A stretch of DNA of 64,000 nucleotides from JBBIMP01 sp037444305. GTDB lineage: Bacteria > Acidobacteriota > UBA6911. The notes beneath the pieces were generated by a model. The model was not told the DNA's origin and made no database searches. It saw only the letters and a program-made list of their open reading frames with translations. Shown here in pieces: positions 43,225 through 50,924 of this stretch. Every line of letters begins with the position of its first letter. Positions within the stretch are counted from its first letter, which is position 1. Both the position numbers and the translations under genes were made by a program. Location of the stretch: positions 3,880-67,879 of the forward strand of contig JBBIMP010000031.1 of the NCBI GenBank assembly GCA_037444305.1, written 5' to 3'.

Positions 43225-44579
43225 TTTTGCGTCCGCTCTGCGGCGTGCAGGCCGGGGGCACCGGCCTGCTGCCGTCCGGCGTCCTCCTCTCCCGGCGCAG
43301 AATCCCGCCCAATATGGTTCTTCACGCCGACATCCATTTTGAGCATCCCGTAGACAAGGGTATCCGACCTCAAGGTGAAAACGAGGGCGTTGTCGATCCA
43401 GTCGCACATGTCGTGCTGAAGAATGTTCCCCTTTGCCACAGCGGGGGAAACCGAATAGCTGCCGGGCGCCAGGTGCGGCATTGCCAGTTCGAAGTCGCTG
43501 GTCACGACCTGCCCCCGGGTGACGGCGGGAAGCGCCCTTCCGGCAAATGAGGTGTTGCACGCGGAGACTTCCACCCCGAGGCGATCCCGCAGAGTGTAGC
43601 CGAGAATCGGCTGGCGGATGTCGGCCCCGAACCGGGCGGATATGCGGATGACCGCAATCTGCCCCCCGCAAAGCTCGTGCACGGCCTTCCGCGCCTCATC
43701 CAGCAGTTCCACGCCCAGGATCTCCGCCTCTCCGTTTCCGAAGCGGTGGTCGATGTTGGGGATAGTGCGCGCCACGGGCATCTCACTGCCCGATGGCTCC
43801 GCGAATTGCACCTCCGGATCGCCTTCGTCGCAGCCTCCATAGCGGCGCTCGCGCTCGAAGATCAGGGCGCGGTACTTCTGCACGACGGCGTCGGGAGCGC
43901 CCTCCTCCAGCAGCCGCCCGCCGTCGAGCAGGATGGCACGGTCGCAGAACTTGGTGACCGCATCCAGGTCGTGCGTGACGAGCACGGTCGTCTTGCCGGC
44001 GCTGCGCAGCCGGTTCATGCGGTTCATGCAGCGATGCTGGAAGATGAGGTCGCCGACGGCGAGCGCCTCGTCCACCAGGAGGATGTCCGGGTCGACGTTG
44101 ACGGCGACGGCGAACGCCAGCCGCATGAACATGCCGCTGGAATAGGTCTTTACCGGCTGATCGATGAACTCGCCGATCTCGGCGAAACGGGCGATTTCGG
44201 GGAAGCGCTCCCGCATGTCGTGGGTGTCGAAGCCCAGGATCGCCCCGTTCATGTAAACGTTTTCCCGGCCGGTGAACTCCGGGTTGAAGCCGGAGCCCAG
44301 CTCGAGCAGGGCCGATACCTTGCCGTCGACGTGGCAGTCGCCGCGCGTCTGGCGCAGGATGCCGGCGAGAATCTGCAGGAGGGTGCTCTTGCCGGAGCCG
44401 TTCTGGCCGATCACGCCGAGCGTCTGGCCGGGGTGCACCTCAAAGGAGACGTCGCGCAGGGCCCAGAATTCCCGGTGGAGCGGCTTGCGCGCCAGGCGCA
44501 GGATCTCGAGCAGCTTGTCCGCCGACCGGTCGTAGATCGCGTATTTTTTCGACAGGTGGTGGATCCTTATCGCCGGCAT
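43221..44579 (-). CDS. wzt: Polysaccharide ABC exporter ATPase Wzt with C-terminal carbohydrate-binding domain
   Basis: 452 residues. ABC domain (about 1-240): Walker A 'GQNGSGKST', signature 'TYSSGMFMRLAFAVAV' (the SSGM form is typical of Wzt/TagH), Walker B 'ILLVDEALAVGD'. The C-terminal domain (about 265-425) is the Wzt immunoglobulin-like domain that recognises the end of the O-antigen chain ('VELLDEARKAVHELCGGQIAVIRISARF', 'YSVSPAVAKGN'). It drives export of finished polysaccharide. A one-base overlap (TGATG) joins it to wzm. The last 30 residues are low-complexity. Confidence 0.93.
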   Translation of the reverse strand: MPAIRIHHLSKKYAIYDRSADKLLEILRLARKPLHREFWALRDVSFEVHPGQTLGVIGQNGSGKSTLLQILAGILRQTRGDCHVDGKVSALLELGSGFNPEFTGRENVYMNGAILGFDTHDMRERFPEIARFAEIGEFIDQPVKTYSSGMFMRLAFAVAVNVDPDILLVDEALAVGDLIFQHRCMNRMNRLRSAGKTTVLVTHDLDAVTKFCDRAILLDGGRLLEEGAPDAVVQKYRALIFERERRYGGCDEGDPEVQFAEPSGSEMPVARTIPNIDHRFGNGEAEILGVELLDEARKAVHELCGGQIAVIRISARFGADIRQPILGYTLRDRLGVEVSACNTSFAGRALPAVTRGQVVTSDFELAMPHLAPGSYSVSPAVAKGNILQHDMCDWIDNALVFTLRSDTLVYGMLKMDVGVKNHIGRDSAPGEEDAGRQQAGAPGLHAAERTQK

Positions 44580-45421
44580 CAGAGAACGTCCGCGAATTCA
44601 CGCTTGGTGTGCCGGAAGAAAAGCCCTCCGGCGACGAAGACCAGAAAGGAAACGGCGGCTAGCAGCGCGAGCACGCCCAGGTCGGGCATCCGCATGCGCA
44701 GCAGGCAATCCCGGTATCCGGTCACGATGTGAGCCATCGGGTTCAGGGTCAGGAGAAACGCCAGCCCCTGCGGGAACCTGTCCGGTGAATAGAAAATGGG
44801 GGTGAACCAGAACCAGAAGGTCAGGATGACGCTCAGGACCTGGGAGACATCCCTCACGAACACGTTGAGCCCCGCGACCAGCCAGGAGATGCCGAGCGTG
44901 AACAGCATCATGCAGGCGAGGTAGAGCGGGACGAGCAGCATGAAGACGCTGATCTTGCCCGCCGTGAACAGGATCACCGCCAGCAGGATCACGAAGCCGA
45001 TGATGTGATTGACCAACCCCGCAAGGAGCGTCGTGAGCGGAAGGATCTCGGTGGGGAACAGGGTCTTGGTCACGAGGTTGGCGTTGTCGATCACGACCGT
45101 GCTCGACCGCTGGAGGGTGTCCTGGAAGAAGAGCCAGGGGAGGATGCTGCAGAAGAGGAACACCCAGAACTTGGAGGTGCCGCTGTCCGGCAATGGACGC
45201 ATGCCGAAGATGACCGAGAAGACGAAGGTGTAGCTCACCAGGAGCACGATCGGGTGGATGACGCTCCAGAAGAAACCCATGAAGGAGCCGATGTAGCGGG
45301 CTTTCAGGTCGCGGATCACGAAGCTGCGGATGAGGCTGCGCTGGAGGTAGAGCTTGCGCAGAAATGTGTTCAGGATGATCCACGGCGCCAGGGCCGTGTG
45401 GATCCTCGCGCCCGCTTGCAT
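44579..45421 (-). CDS. wzm: Polysaccharide ABC exporter permease Wzm
   Basis: 280 residues, ABC-2 type permease with six membrane helices; 'SFVIRDLKARYIGSFMGFFWSVIHPI' is the amphipathic N-terminal signature, and 'LNPMAHIVTGYRDCLL' the conserved loop. It forms the channel for undecaprenyl-linked polysaccharide. ATG 45421 is preceded by GGGGGG; a GTG at 45427 is an alternative. First gene of the five-gene wzm-wzt-GT2/GT4-unknown-GT9 unit. Confidence 0.93.
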   Translation of the reverse strand: MQAGARIHTALAPWIILNTFLRKLYLQRSLIRSFVIRDLKARYIGSFMGFFWSVIHPIVLLVSYTFVFSVIFGMRPLPDSGTSKFWVFLFCSILPWLFFQDTLQRSSTVVIDNANLVTKTLFPTEILPLTTLLAGLVNHIIGFVILLAVILFTAGKISVFMLLVPLYLACMMLFTLGISWLVAGLNVFVRDVSQVLSVILTFWFWFTPIFYSPDRFPQGLAFLLTLNPMAHIVTGYRDCLLRMRMPDLGVLALLAAVSFLVFVAGGLFFRHTKREFADVL

Positions 45422-45516
45422 CGCCACCCCCCACGTACTGCCAATTCCGCAAAATCTTGCCCGCGCGCGAAGGCGACTCCACTGGAGCGGCTCCTCGCTG
45501 CCCTATCTGCCGAGTG

Positions 45517-45645
45517 TGCCTGCCGGCGGGGAGTCAACGGAGCCCGGAGCGATAGCGACGGGTCGCGTCACTTGGCTGGGTTGCCTGACCGCTCACTGGC
45601 GTTTGCGGCTCCGTTTGCCGCGTCCCTTCAATACGGCTTTCCTCG
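45517..45645. repeat. Dispersed repeat family A, locus 3
   Basis: Full-length unit in the minus-sense orientation: TGCCTGCCGGC, GTCAACGGAGCCCGGAGCGA, GACGGGTCGCGTCACTTGG, then CGGCTCCGTTTGCCG and CTTCAATACGGCTTTCC. It aligns along its whole length with the locus at 62688-62815. It lies in the wzm 5' untranslated region if transcription begins at the TATAAT at 45677-45682. Confidence 0.85.
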
Positions 45646-45676
45646 GTTGCAGCTAGGCTGCGCTGTGAGGGGAAGC

Positions 45677-45682
45677 ATTATA
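45677..45682 (-). promoter_or_regulatory. Candidate -10 box of the wzm operon (TATAAT)
   Basis: A perfect TATAAT on the minus strand, about 255 bp upstream of wzm. Candidate -35 boxes (TTGCGG or TTGGAT) have 15- or 20-bp spacing, so the -35 match is poor. Confidence 0.4.
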
Positions 45683-45859
45683 ACAAACATCCGGCAGCCG
45701 CAATCCAAGCAAATCGGCGGAGCGGATCCTCGCGTGCCCTGTCATGTCTGTTGCCATTTGCCATGAGATTGCTTGACTGTCTGAAGATCTTGACTGTCCA
45801 CAAACCGGTGATCTCCGGTTCGGGAATTATACGCTTTTTTTGGAGCATCTGTTATGGCG

Positions 45860-45910
45860 GGCGCTGAGTTTATCCAACCGCTTTTTCAGCGCCTCCCGCA
45901 TCCGATCGCC
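45860..45910 (-). pseudogene. Short duplicated fragment of the pckG 3' end
   Basis: About 44 of 51 bases match 48513-48563, the end of pckG in the same orientation. The fragment still reads 'REALKKRLDKLSAR' against 'PEALKKQLDKLRAR' in PckG. Nothing else of pckG remains nearby. It lies 2.6 kb from the intact gene. Confidence 0.65.
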
Positions 45911-45987
45911 TGTTGCCCGCCTGCTGAAACCAGCCGTGGAGGATCGGGATCTCCGAGGCCGGGACCGGCGGGGTGCTCGCCGGTGTC

Positions 45988-46027
45988 TTGACATACATAG
46001 AGGCGCAATGTAAAGTGCATCTATGTA
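45988..46027 (+). promoter_or_regulatory. padR promoter with overlapping palindromic operator
   Basis: -35 TTGACA (45988-45993), 17-bp spacer, -10 TAAAGT (46011-46016). An inverted repeat TACATAGA (45994-46001) / TCTATGTA (46020-46027) brackets the -10 box. This is a natural place for autorepression by the PadR product. The promoter elements are clear; the operator assignment is inference. Confidence 0.65.
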
Positions 46028-46066
46028 TAGATCGGTCCCACTTTTGATCGTGCGAGCCACCGGCCC

Positions 46067-46420
46067 ATGAACATCGGCAAGGACCTTGTTGCCGCCTCCT
46101 CCACCCCGCTGATCCTGGCCATCCTCAGCGAGGGTGAGAGCTACGGTTACGCTATCATCAAGCGCGTGGCTGAGCTCTCCGGCGGAGAGCTCCAGTGGAC
46201 GGACGGCATGCTGTACCCGGTGCTGCACCGCCTCGAGCGCAACGGCTTCGTGAAGGCCTTCTGGGGGCGGTCGGAGACCGGGCGGCGGCGAAAGTACTAC
46301 CGGCTGACCGAAAGCGGCGAAGGGGAGCTGGCGAGCCAGCGGCGGCAGTGGATGGTGGTGGATTCTGCGCTGCGCCGCACGCCTTTCAAGACATTCCAAC
46401 TGTTGCCTCAGGGAGGCTGA
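46067..46420 (+). CDS. PadR-family transcriptional regulator
   Basis: 117 residues. Winged helix: 'TPLILAILSEGESYGYAIIKRV', 'LQWTDGMLYPVLHRLERNGFVKAFW', 'GRRRKYYRLTESGEGEL'. These short PadR proteins usually repress themselves and the downstream gene, often membrane proteins or transporters, until a ligand binds. The downstream membrane protein starts 3 bp after its stop, which fits a two-gene operon. Confidence 0.93.
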   Translation: MNIGKDLVAASSTPLILAILSEGESYGYAIIKRVAELSGGELQWTDGMLYPVLHRLERNGFVKAFWGRSETGRRRKYYRLTESGEGELASQRRQWMVVDSALRRTPFKTFQLLPQGG

Positions 46421-46423
46421 CCC

Positions 46424-47818
46424 GTGTCTCAGGAAACCGACAACCGCAAGGAAGGGGTGCGCATCTCGCTGGAGGAAGGTATCGCCGAGTGGCGCTCGTA
46501 CGTCCGGCGCCGGCAGGCGATCCACACCGTGGACGCGGACGAACTGGAAGATCACCTTCGCAGCCAGGCGAGCGCGCTCACGGAGGCCGGGCTGGCGGAG
46601 GACGAGGCGTTCCTCATCGCCGTGAAGCGCATCGGAGATCTCGACGAGCTCTCCCGCGAGTTTGCCCGGGAGCACTCGGAACGGCTCTGGAAGCGGCTCG
46701 TCGTCGCGCCCGACACCGGCGGAGGGATCGGGGTCGACCTCCGGGAAGCACTGATCGCGGTCGCCCTGGCCGCCGCGGCTGCCGTGGCCATCAAGATCCC
46801 GCAGCTGTTCGGCGTAAGGATGCAGGTGGACCAGGAGTTGCCGGAGTTTTATTTCCGCAATCTCAGCCTCTTCGTGCTCCCTTTCCTGGCCGCGTTCTTT
46901 GCCTGGAAACGGTCCCTCGCGCCGCTGGGCCGGCTGTGGCTGGCTGCGCCGTTCGCAGTGGCAGCCGCAGTGATTAATCTCATGCCGTTTGCGTCTCATG
47001 GAGACACCCAGGTCCTGGCTGCGCTGCACCTGCCCATCGCACTGTGGCTCGCCGCGGGCTACGCGTACGCTGCCGGCCGCTGGCGCGATCACGACCGGCG
47101 CATGAACTACGTACGCTTCTCCGGCGAGTGGTTCATTTACTACGCGCTGCTCGCCCTGGGAGGCGGCGTGCTGATGGGGCTCACCGGTTTTGTCTTCAGC
47201 GCCATCGGCCTGAAGCCGGAGACGCTCCTTTTCACCTGGATCCTGCCCTGCGGCGCCGTCGGCGCCGTGATCATCGCGGCGTGGCTCGTGGAGGCCAAGC
47301 AGAGCGTCATCGAGAACATGGCGCCGGTGCTGACGCTCATCTTCACGCCGCTCTTCACCCTGCTGCTGCTGGCGTTCCTGGCGACCATGGCGTGGACCGG
47401 GAGCGGCATCGCCATCGGGCGGGAGGAGCTCATCGGTTTCGACCTGCTGCTGGTGGTGGTGGCGGGTCTGGTCCTCTATGCCATCTCCGCCCGGGATCCG
47501 CAGAAACGCCCGGGGCTTTTCGACGCGCTGCAGTTCCTTCTCATCGTTTGCGCCCTGCTCGTGGACGCCATCGCCCTGTGGGCCATTGCCGCCCGCATTT
47601 CCGAGTTCGGGTTCAGCCCCAACAAGGTCGCGGCGCTGGGTGAGAACATCATCCTGCTGGTAACACTCGGCTGGTCTGCCGTCCTCTACGCGCGATTTCT
47701 CGCAGGGCGCGCGTCGTTCGCGAGGCTGGAGCGCTGGCAGACGGCGTACCTCCCCGTCTACGCGGTGTGGGCGTGGGTGGTGGTCATCATTTTTCCGCCG
47801 CTGTTCGGGTTCCGGTAG
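46424..47818 (+). CDS. Membrane protein with permease-prefix domain, PadR partner
   Basis: 464 residues, GTG start at 46424 after GGGAGG. An N-terminal helical 'permease prefix' region (about 10-85, 'EEGIAEWRSYVRRRQAI...ADELEDHLRSQ...ALTEAGLAEDEAFLIAVKRIGDLDELSREFA') is followed by about ten transmembrane helices (about 105-460). The prefix region is often seen ahead of FtsX-type permeases regulated by PadR, but here the helices look like a DUF4153-type or unassigned membrane domain. No catalytic motif is visible. Function unknown. Confidence 0.85.
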   Translation: MSQETDNRKEGVRISLEEGIAEWRSYVRRRQAIHTVDADELEDHLRSQASALTEAGLAEDEAFLIAVKRIGDLDELSREFAREHSERLWKRLVVAPDTGGGIGVDLREALIAVALAAAAAVAIKIPQLFGVRMQVDQELPEFYFRNLSLFVLPFLAAFFAWKRSLAPLGRLWLAAPFAVAAAVINLMPFASHGDTQVLAALHLPIALWLAAGYAYAAGRWRDHDRRMNYVRFSGEWFIYYALLALGGGVLMGLTGFVFSAIGLKPETLLFTWILPCGAVGAVIIAAWLVEAKQSVIENMAPVLTLIFTPLFTLLLLAFLATMAWTGSGIAIGREELIGFDLLLVVVAGLVLYAISARDPQKRPGLFDALQFLLIVCALLVDAIALWAIAARISEFGFSPNKVAALGENIILLVTLGWSAVLYARFLAGRASFARLERWQTAYLPVYAVWAWVVVIIFPPLFGFR

Positions 47819-47823
47819 GCGGG

Positions 47824-48257
47824 AGTTTCGGGAACAGGCGCGAATGGCGCTTAGTTTCTGTCGCAAAACGCCCTATTTTGGCGAGATGGAGGTTATGTTC
47901 GAGCCGTAAGCCTTTTGTTTTCAATGCGGCCATTGTCCCCGCATTGCCGAATACCGAGTTTCGCGACAGAAACTGGTTAAGGGCGGTCGAAATCGCCTGG
48001 TAACGTCGCCAAATCAATTGCTTAAGCCCCGAAGTTTAGGCGCGGGAAAGCCCAGGGCGTGAGCCCTGGGTTGTCGGTGAATGCCGGGATTGAGCCCTGC
48101 AAGGGCAGCACAGCCGGTGTCGCCCTTGCAGGGCTCCTCTTTCCCCTTTTCCCTCCTTACCCAGGGCTTGCGCCCTGGGCTTTCCTGTTGGACCCCTTCG
48201 GGGTCCTCGATTCCTTGATTAAGCGCCATTCGGGACAGACGCCATAACCTCGAAACT
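47824..48257. repeat. Composite palindromic element (dispersed repeat family B), full copy
   Basis: A 434-bp non-coding block bounded by AGTTTCG (47824-47830) and CGAAACT (48251-48257), with inner arms CGAATGGCGCTTA (47841-47853) and TAAGCGCCATTCG (48220-48232). Inside are three strong hairpins: CCCAGGGC/GCCCTGGG at 48051-48070, a 15-bp stem GAGCCCTGCAAGGGC at 48092-48136, and CCCAGGGC/GCCCTGGG at 48160-48179. The left part recurs at 63915-64000. It looks like a non-autonomous mobile element without a transposase. Confidence 0.75.
47853..47974. mobile_element. Nested 122-bp inverted-repeat (MITE-like) insertion
   Basis: Perfect 12-bp terminal inverted repeats AGTTTCTGTCGC (47853-47864) and GCGACAGAAACT (47963-47974) flank 98 bp without a gene. 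The other copy of family B at 63915-64000 lacks this block: its CGCTTAG is followed directly by TTAAGGGCGG. The empty site supports a real insertion. Confidence 0.75.
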
Positions 48258-48413
48258 CAAGTCGCCTGAGAGGCGAAGGCGAAGTCCCCACGCATTTCTC
48301 CAATCGCCAGCGGCAGGGACACTGGAGGGCTGGTTTCGAGGTTATGGCGTTTTTCCCCGAAATCTGTTCAGCGGTTTTTCGCGGCGGCGGAATGCAGCCG
48401 GGGAAAACAAACG

Positions 48414-48470
48414 GCGCCCTGGGCGGGCACGGCGGGGTGTCTCCATCCCTATGTGTTTCGCCCAGGGCGC
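48414..48470 (-). terminator. Probable intrinsic terminator of pckG
   Basis: On the minus strand, 25 nt after the pckG stop, GCGCCCTGGGCG pairs perfectly with CGCCCAGGGCGC (12 bp, 33-nt loop), followed by CGTTTGTTTTCC. The loop is long and the T-tract broken, but placement and stem strength support a terminator. Confidence 0.55.
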
Positions 48471-48494
48471 AGCGGTTTCAGTCGCAGTGGCCGG

Positions 48495-50303
48495 CTAGGC
48501 CTTCGCCAGCCGGGCCCGGAGTTTATCGAGCTGCTTTTTCAGCGCCTCCGGCATCCGGTCGCCGTACTTGGCATAATAGCCCTCGATGTCGTCGGCCTCC
48601 TTCTTCCAGCCTTCGATGTCGACCGACAGGATCTGGGACAGGTCGTCCGGATTGATGTTCAATCCCGTCAGATCCATCGCATCCGGGGTTGGCAGGAGCC
48701 CGATGGGCGTTTCGACCGCTTTGCCGGTTCCCTCGACGCGCTCGCAGATCCACTTGAGCACGCGGCTGTTCTCTCCGTATCCCGGCCAGATTAACTTGCC
48801 TTCGGAGTTCTTCCGGAACCAGTTCACGAAGAAGAGCTTCGGCAGCCGGCTCCGGTCCGTTTTCGAGGGGAACGTGAGCCAGTGCGCGAAGTAGTCGCCC
48901 ATGTTATACCCGCAGAACGGGAGCATCGCGAAGGGATCGCGCCGCAGGACCCCGGCCTGGCCGAGGGCGGCAGTGGTGGTCTCCGAACCGGCGGCCGATC
49001 CCAGAAACACGCCGTGCTCCCAGTCGAACGCTTCGTTGACGAGTGGGACTGTGGAGGGACGGCGTCCGCCGAAGAGGAAGGCGGAGATGGGGACGCCTTC
49101 CGGATTCTGCCAGTCGGGATCGATGACCGGGCACTGCGAGGCGGGCGCGGTGAACCGGGAGTTGGCATGCGCGCCCTTCTTGCCGCTGTCGGGCGTCCAT
49201 TCGTTCCCTTCCCAGTCGATCCCGCGCGGAGGAGCGGGCACGCCCATGTCCTCCCACCAGACGTCGTTGTCGGGCGTCAGGACCACGTTGGTGAAGATGC
49301 TGTTGCGTTCGAAGGTCGCCATGGCGTTGGGATTGGACTGCTGGGATGTCCCTGGAGCCACGCCGAAGAAGCCGGTCTCGGCATTGATGGCATAGAGCCG
49401 GCCGTCCTTGCCGATGCGCAGCCATGCGATGTCGTCCCCGACGCAGCGCACGGTCCACCCCGGGATCGAGGGGCGCATCATGGCCAGGTTGGTCTTGCCG
49501 CAGGCGCTGGGGAAGGCGGCGCAGATGTAGTGGGTTTTGCCTGCCGGCGAGGTCATCGAGAGGATGAGCATGTGCTCCGCCAGCCAGCCTTCCTTGCGGG
49601 CGATGATGGAGGCGATGCGCAGCGCGAGGCACTTTTTCCCCAGCAGCGCGTTGCCGCCGTACCCGGAACCGTAGGACCAGATCGAGAAGTCCTCGGGAAA
49701 ATGAACGATGTACTTCTTGGTCGGGTCCGGCTCGCACGGCCAGGAAACGTCTTTTTGCCCCGGCTTCAGGGGCGCGCCGATGGAGTGCAGGCAGGGGATG
49801 AAAGTCCCATTCTCTCCCAGCTTCTCCAGAGCCGCTTTCCCCATCTTAGTCATGATCTTCATGTTGACCACGACGTACGGCGAGTCGGTGATTTCGATGC
49901 CGATCTTGGCCACGGCGGCATCCAGCGGACCCATGGAGAAGGGGATGATGTACATCGTGCGCCCTTCCATCGATCCCCGGAACATCTCGATGAGTCGCCG
50001 CCTCATCTCCACCGGCTCGGTCCAGTTGTTGTTGGGACCGGCGTCCTCCTTGGTCCCGCTGCATATGTAGGTTCGATCCTCCACGCGGGCGACGTCGCTG
50101 GGGTGAGAACGGGCAAGGAAGCAGCTGGGGCGCAGTTCCTCGTTCAGGCGGGTAAACGTGCCGGAATCTGTCATCTGTTTGCACAGCGAGTCGTATTCCT
50201 CTTGGGAGCCATCGCACCAGTGCACGCGGGCGGGTTTGCACAGCTTCACCATTTCCTCGACCCAGTCGAGGAGTTTTTTGTTTTTTGTAGGCATGTTGGA
50301 CAT
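48495..50303 (-). CDS. pckG: Phosphoenolpyruvate carboxykinase (GTP)
   Basis: 602 residues, typical of the GTP-dependent enzyme. The kinase-1 loop is 'FPSACGKTN' at 264-272 with the hyper-reactive C268. 'YGSGYGGNALLGKKCLALRIAS', 'CVGDDIAWLRIGKDGRLYAINAETGFFGVAPGTS' and 'NWFRKNSEGKLIWPGYGENSRVLKWI' are the substrate, metal and nucleotide segments. It interconverts oxaloacetate and PEP. It is divergent from the acs operon, so the 620-bp gap serves both directions. In an acetogenic or CO2-fixing anaerobe it could work in either direction. Confidence 0.96.
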   Translation of the reverse strand: MSNMPTKNKKLLDWVEEMVKLCKPARVHWCDGSQEEYDSLCKQMTDSGTFTRLNEELRPSCFLARSHPSDVARVEDRTYICSGTKEDAGPNNNWTEPVEMRRRLIEMFRGSMEGRTMYIIPFSMGPLDAAVAKIGIEITDSPYVVVNMKIMTKMGKAALEKLGENGTFIPCLHSIGAPLKPGQKDVSWPCEPDPTKKYIVHFPEDFSIWSYGSGYGGNALLGKKCLALRIASIIARKEGWLAEHMLILSMTSPAGKTHYICAAFPSACGKTNLAMMRPSIPGWTVRCVGDDIAWLRIGKDGRLYAINAETGFFGVAPGTSQQSNPNAMATFERNSIFTNVVLTPDNDVWWEDMGVPAPPRGIDWEGNEWTPDSGKKGAHANSRFTAPASQCPVIDPDWQNPEGVPISAFLFGGRRPSTVPLVNEAFDWEHGVFLGSAAGSETTTAALGQAGVLRRDPFAMLPFCGYNMGDYFAHWLTFPSKTDRSRLPKLFFVNWFRKNSEGKLIWPGYGENSRVLKWICERVEGTGKAVETPIGLLPTPDAMDLTGLNINPDDLSQILSVDIEGWKKEADDIEGYYAKYGDRMPEALKKQLDKLRARLAKA

Positions 50304-50592
50304 TTGGTCTCTTCTTTTTAATTGAGGGCCGCTGCCCTGTTGAAAAATTAAACAGCATGAAATAGCCGGGGGGGTCCGGGTTGGATACTGGCCGGCCGGC
50401 CCTCCCGGTGCAACTCCTAAAATGGAGTTCAGCTTATGGAAACGGCGCCTGCTTGTCCATAAGAAACTCGAAAAGACAGCCGTCTCCCGGAAAGGGCGGC
50501 TAATACCAGTTATCAGCCGGCATGCACGGGCGGCCCCTTCCAGCCGGCCCGGCAGCCCCGGTATTCCATCTATTCTTATGTGCCCTTATCCC

Positions 50593-50621
50593 TTGACTCA
50601 TAGGGGTGACTTGCTTATGCT
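50593..50621 (+). promoter_or_regulatory. Promoter upstream of the acs operon (TTGACT-17-TATGCT)
   Basis: -35 TTGACT (50593-50598), 17-bp spacer, -10 TATGCT (50616-50621). Predicted start about 50628, giving a leader of about 297 nt to the acsB ATG. Confidence 0.65.
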
Positions 50622-50627
50622 TGGCCG

Positions 50628-50717
50628 CGACGCAGGCCTGCGGCGTCGTGAGTCCCAGATCGCGAATTCCCCCGCTGGTGTTGCTGTAGGTATCGTTCAA
50701 CCCCTGCGGGCTTTTTT
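50628..50717 (+). promoter_or_regulatory. Candidate transcription attenuator in the acsB leader
   Basis: The first ~90 nt of the predicted transcript contain a hairpin CGACGC/GCGTCG (50628-50633/50643-50648), then a strong intrinsic terminator: CCCGCTGGTGTTG (50671-50683) pairs with CAACCCCTGCGGG (50698-50710) at 11 of 13 positions and is followed by CTTTTTTG. The segment CGCAGG (50631-50636) can pair with CCTGCG (50703-50708) inside the terminator's 3' arm, giving a possible antiterminator. I do not recognise it as a known riboswitch. A short stand-alone sRNA is the alternative. Confidence 0.5.
50671..50717 (+). terminator. Intrinsic terminator in the acsB leader
   Basis: 13-bp stem with two mismatches, 14-nt loop, and a six-T tract (50712-50717). 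It is 207 bp before acsB and would stop transcripts from the 50593-50621 promoter unless it is bypassed. Confidence 0.7.
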
Positions 50718-50737
50718 GTGGTCGGGCGATAGGATCG

Positions 50738-50798
50738 GGGCAGCGCAACTGCCCGGTCAGTGTTTGCGTTTATGTGCAGGCGGGATTTTTCTTCCCGC
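50738..50798 (+). promoter_or_regulatory. Two further hairpins in the acsB leader
   Basis: GGGCAG-CGCAA-CTGCCC (50738-50754) and GCGGGA-(7 nt)-TCCCGC (50780-50798). They lie between the attenuator and acsB. No promoter consensus is evident in this part. They may be structural parts of the leader or simply GC-rich noise. Confidence 0.35.
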
Positions 50799-50924
50799 GG
50801 GAGGATTTTGCCGGCCGCCGGCTCGAAACCCGAAAGCCACCCTGTTGGCGCAAGAGTGCCAGGAAGCACCCTCACCGGAGAGCCGGATTTCCAGGAACTG
50901 ATCGATAGATTGGGAGTGTAAACC

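Noticed and set aside
45827..47866. 679-codon minus-strand open frame
   Set aside because: Antisense to padR and the membrane protein; only its last ~17 codons have meaning, as the pckG fragment.
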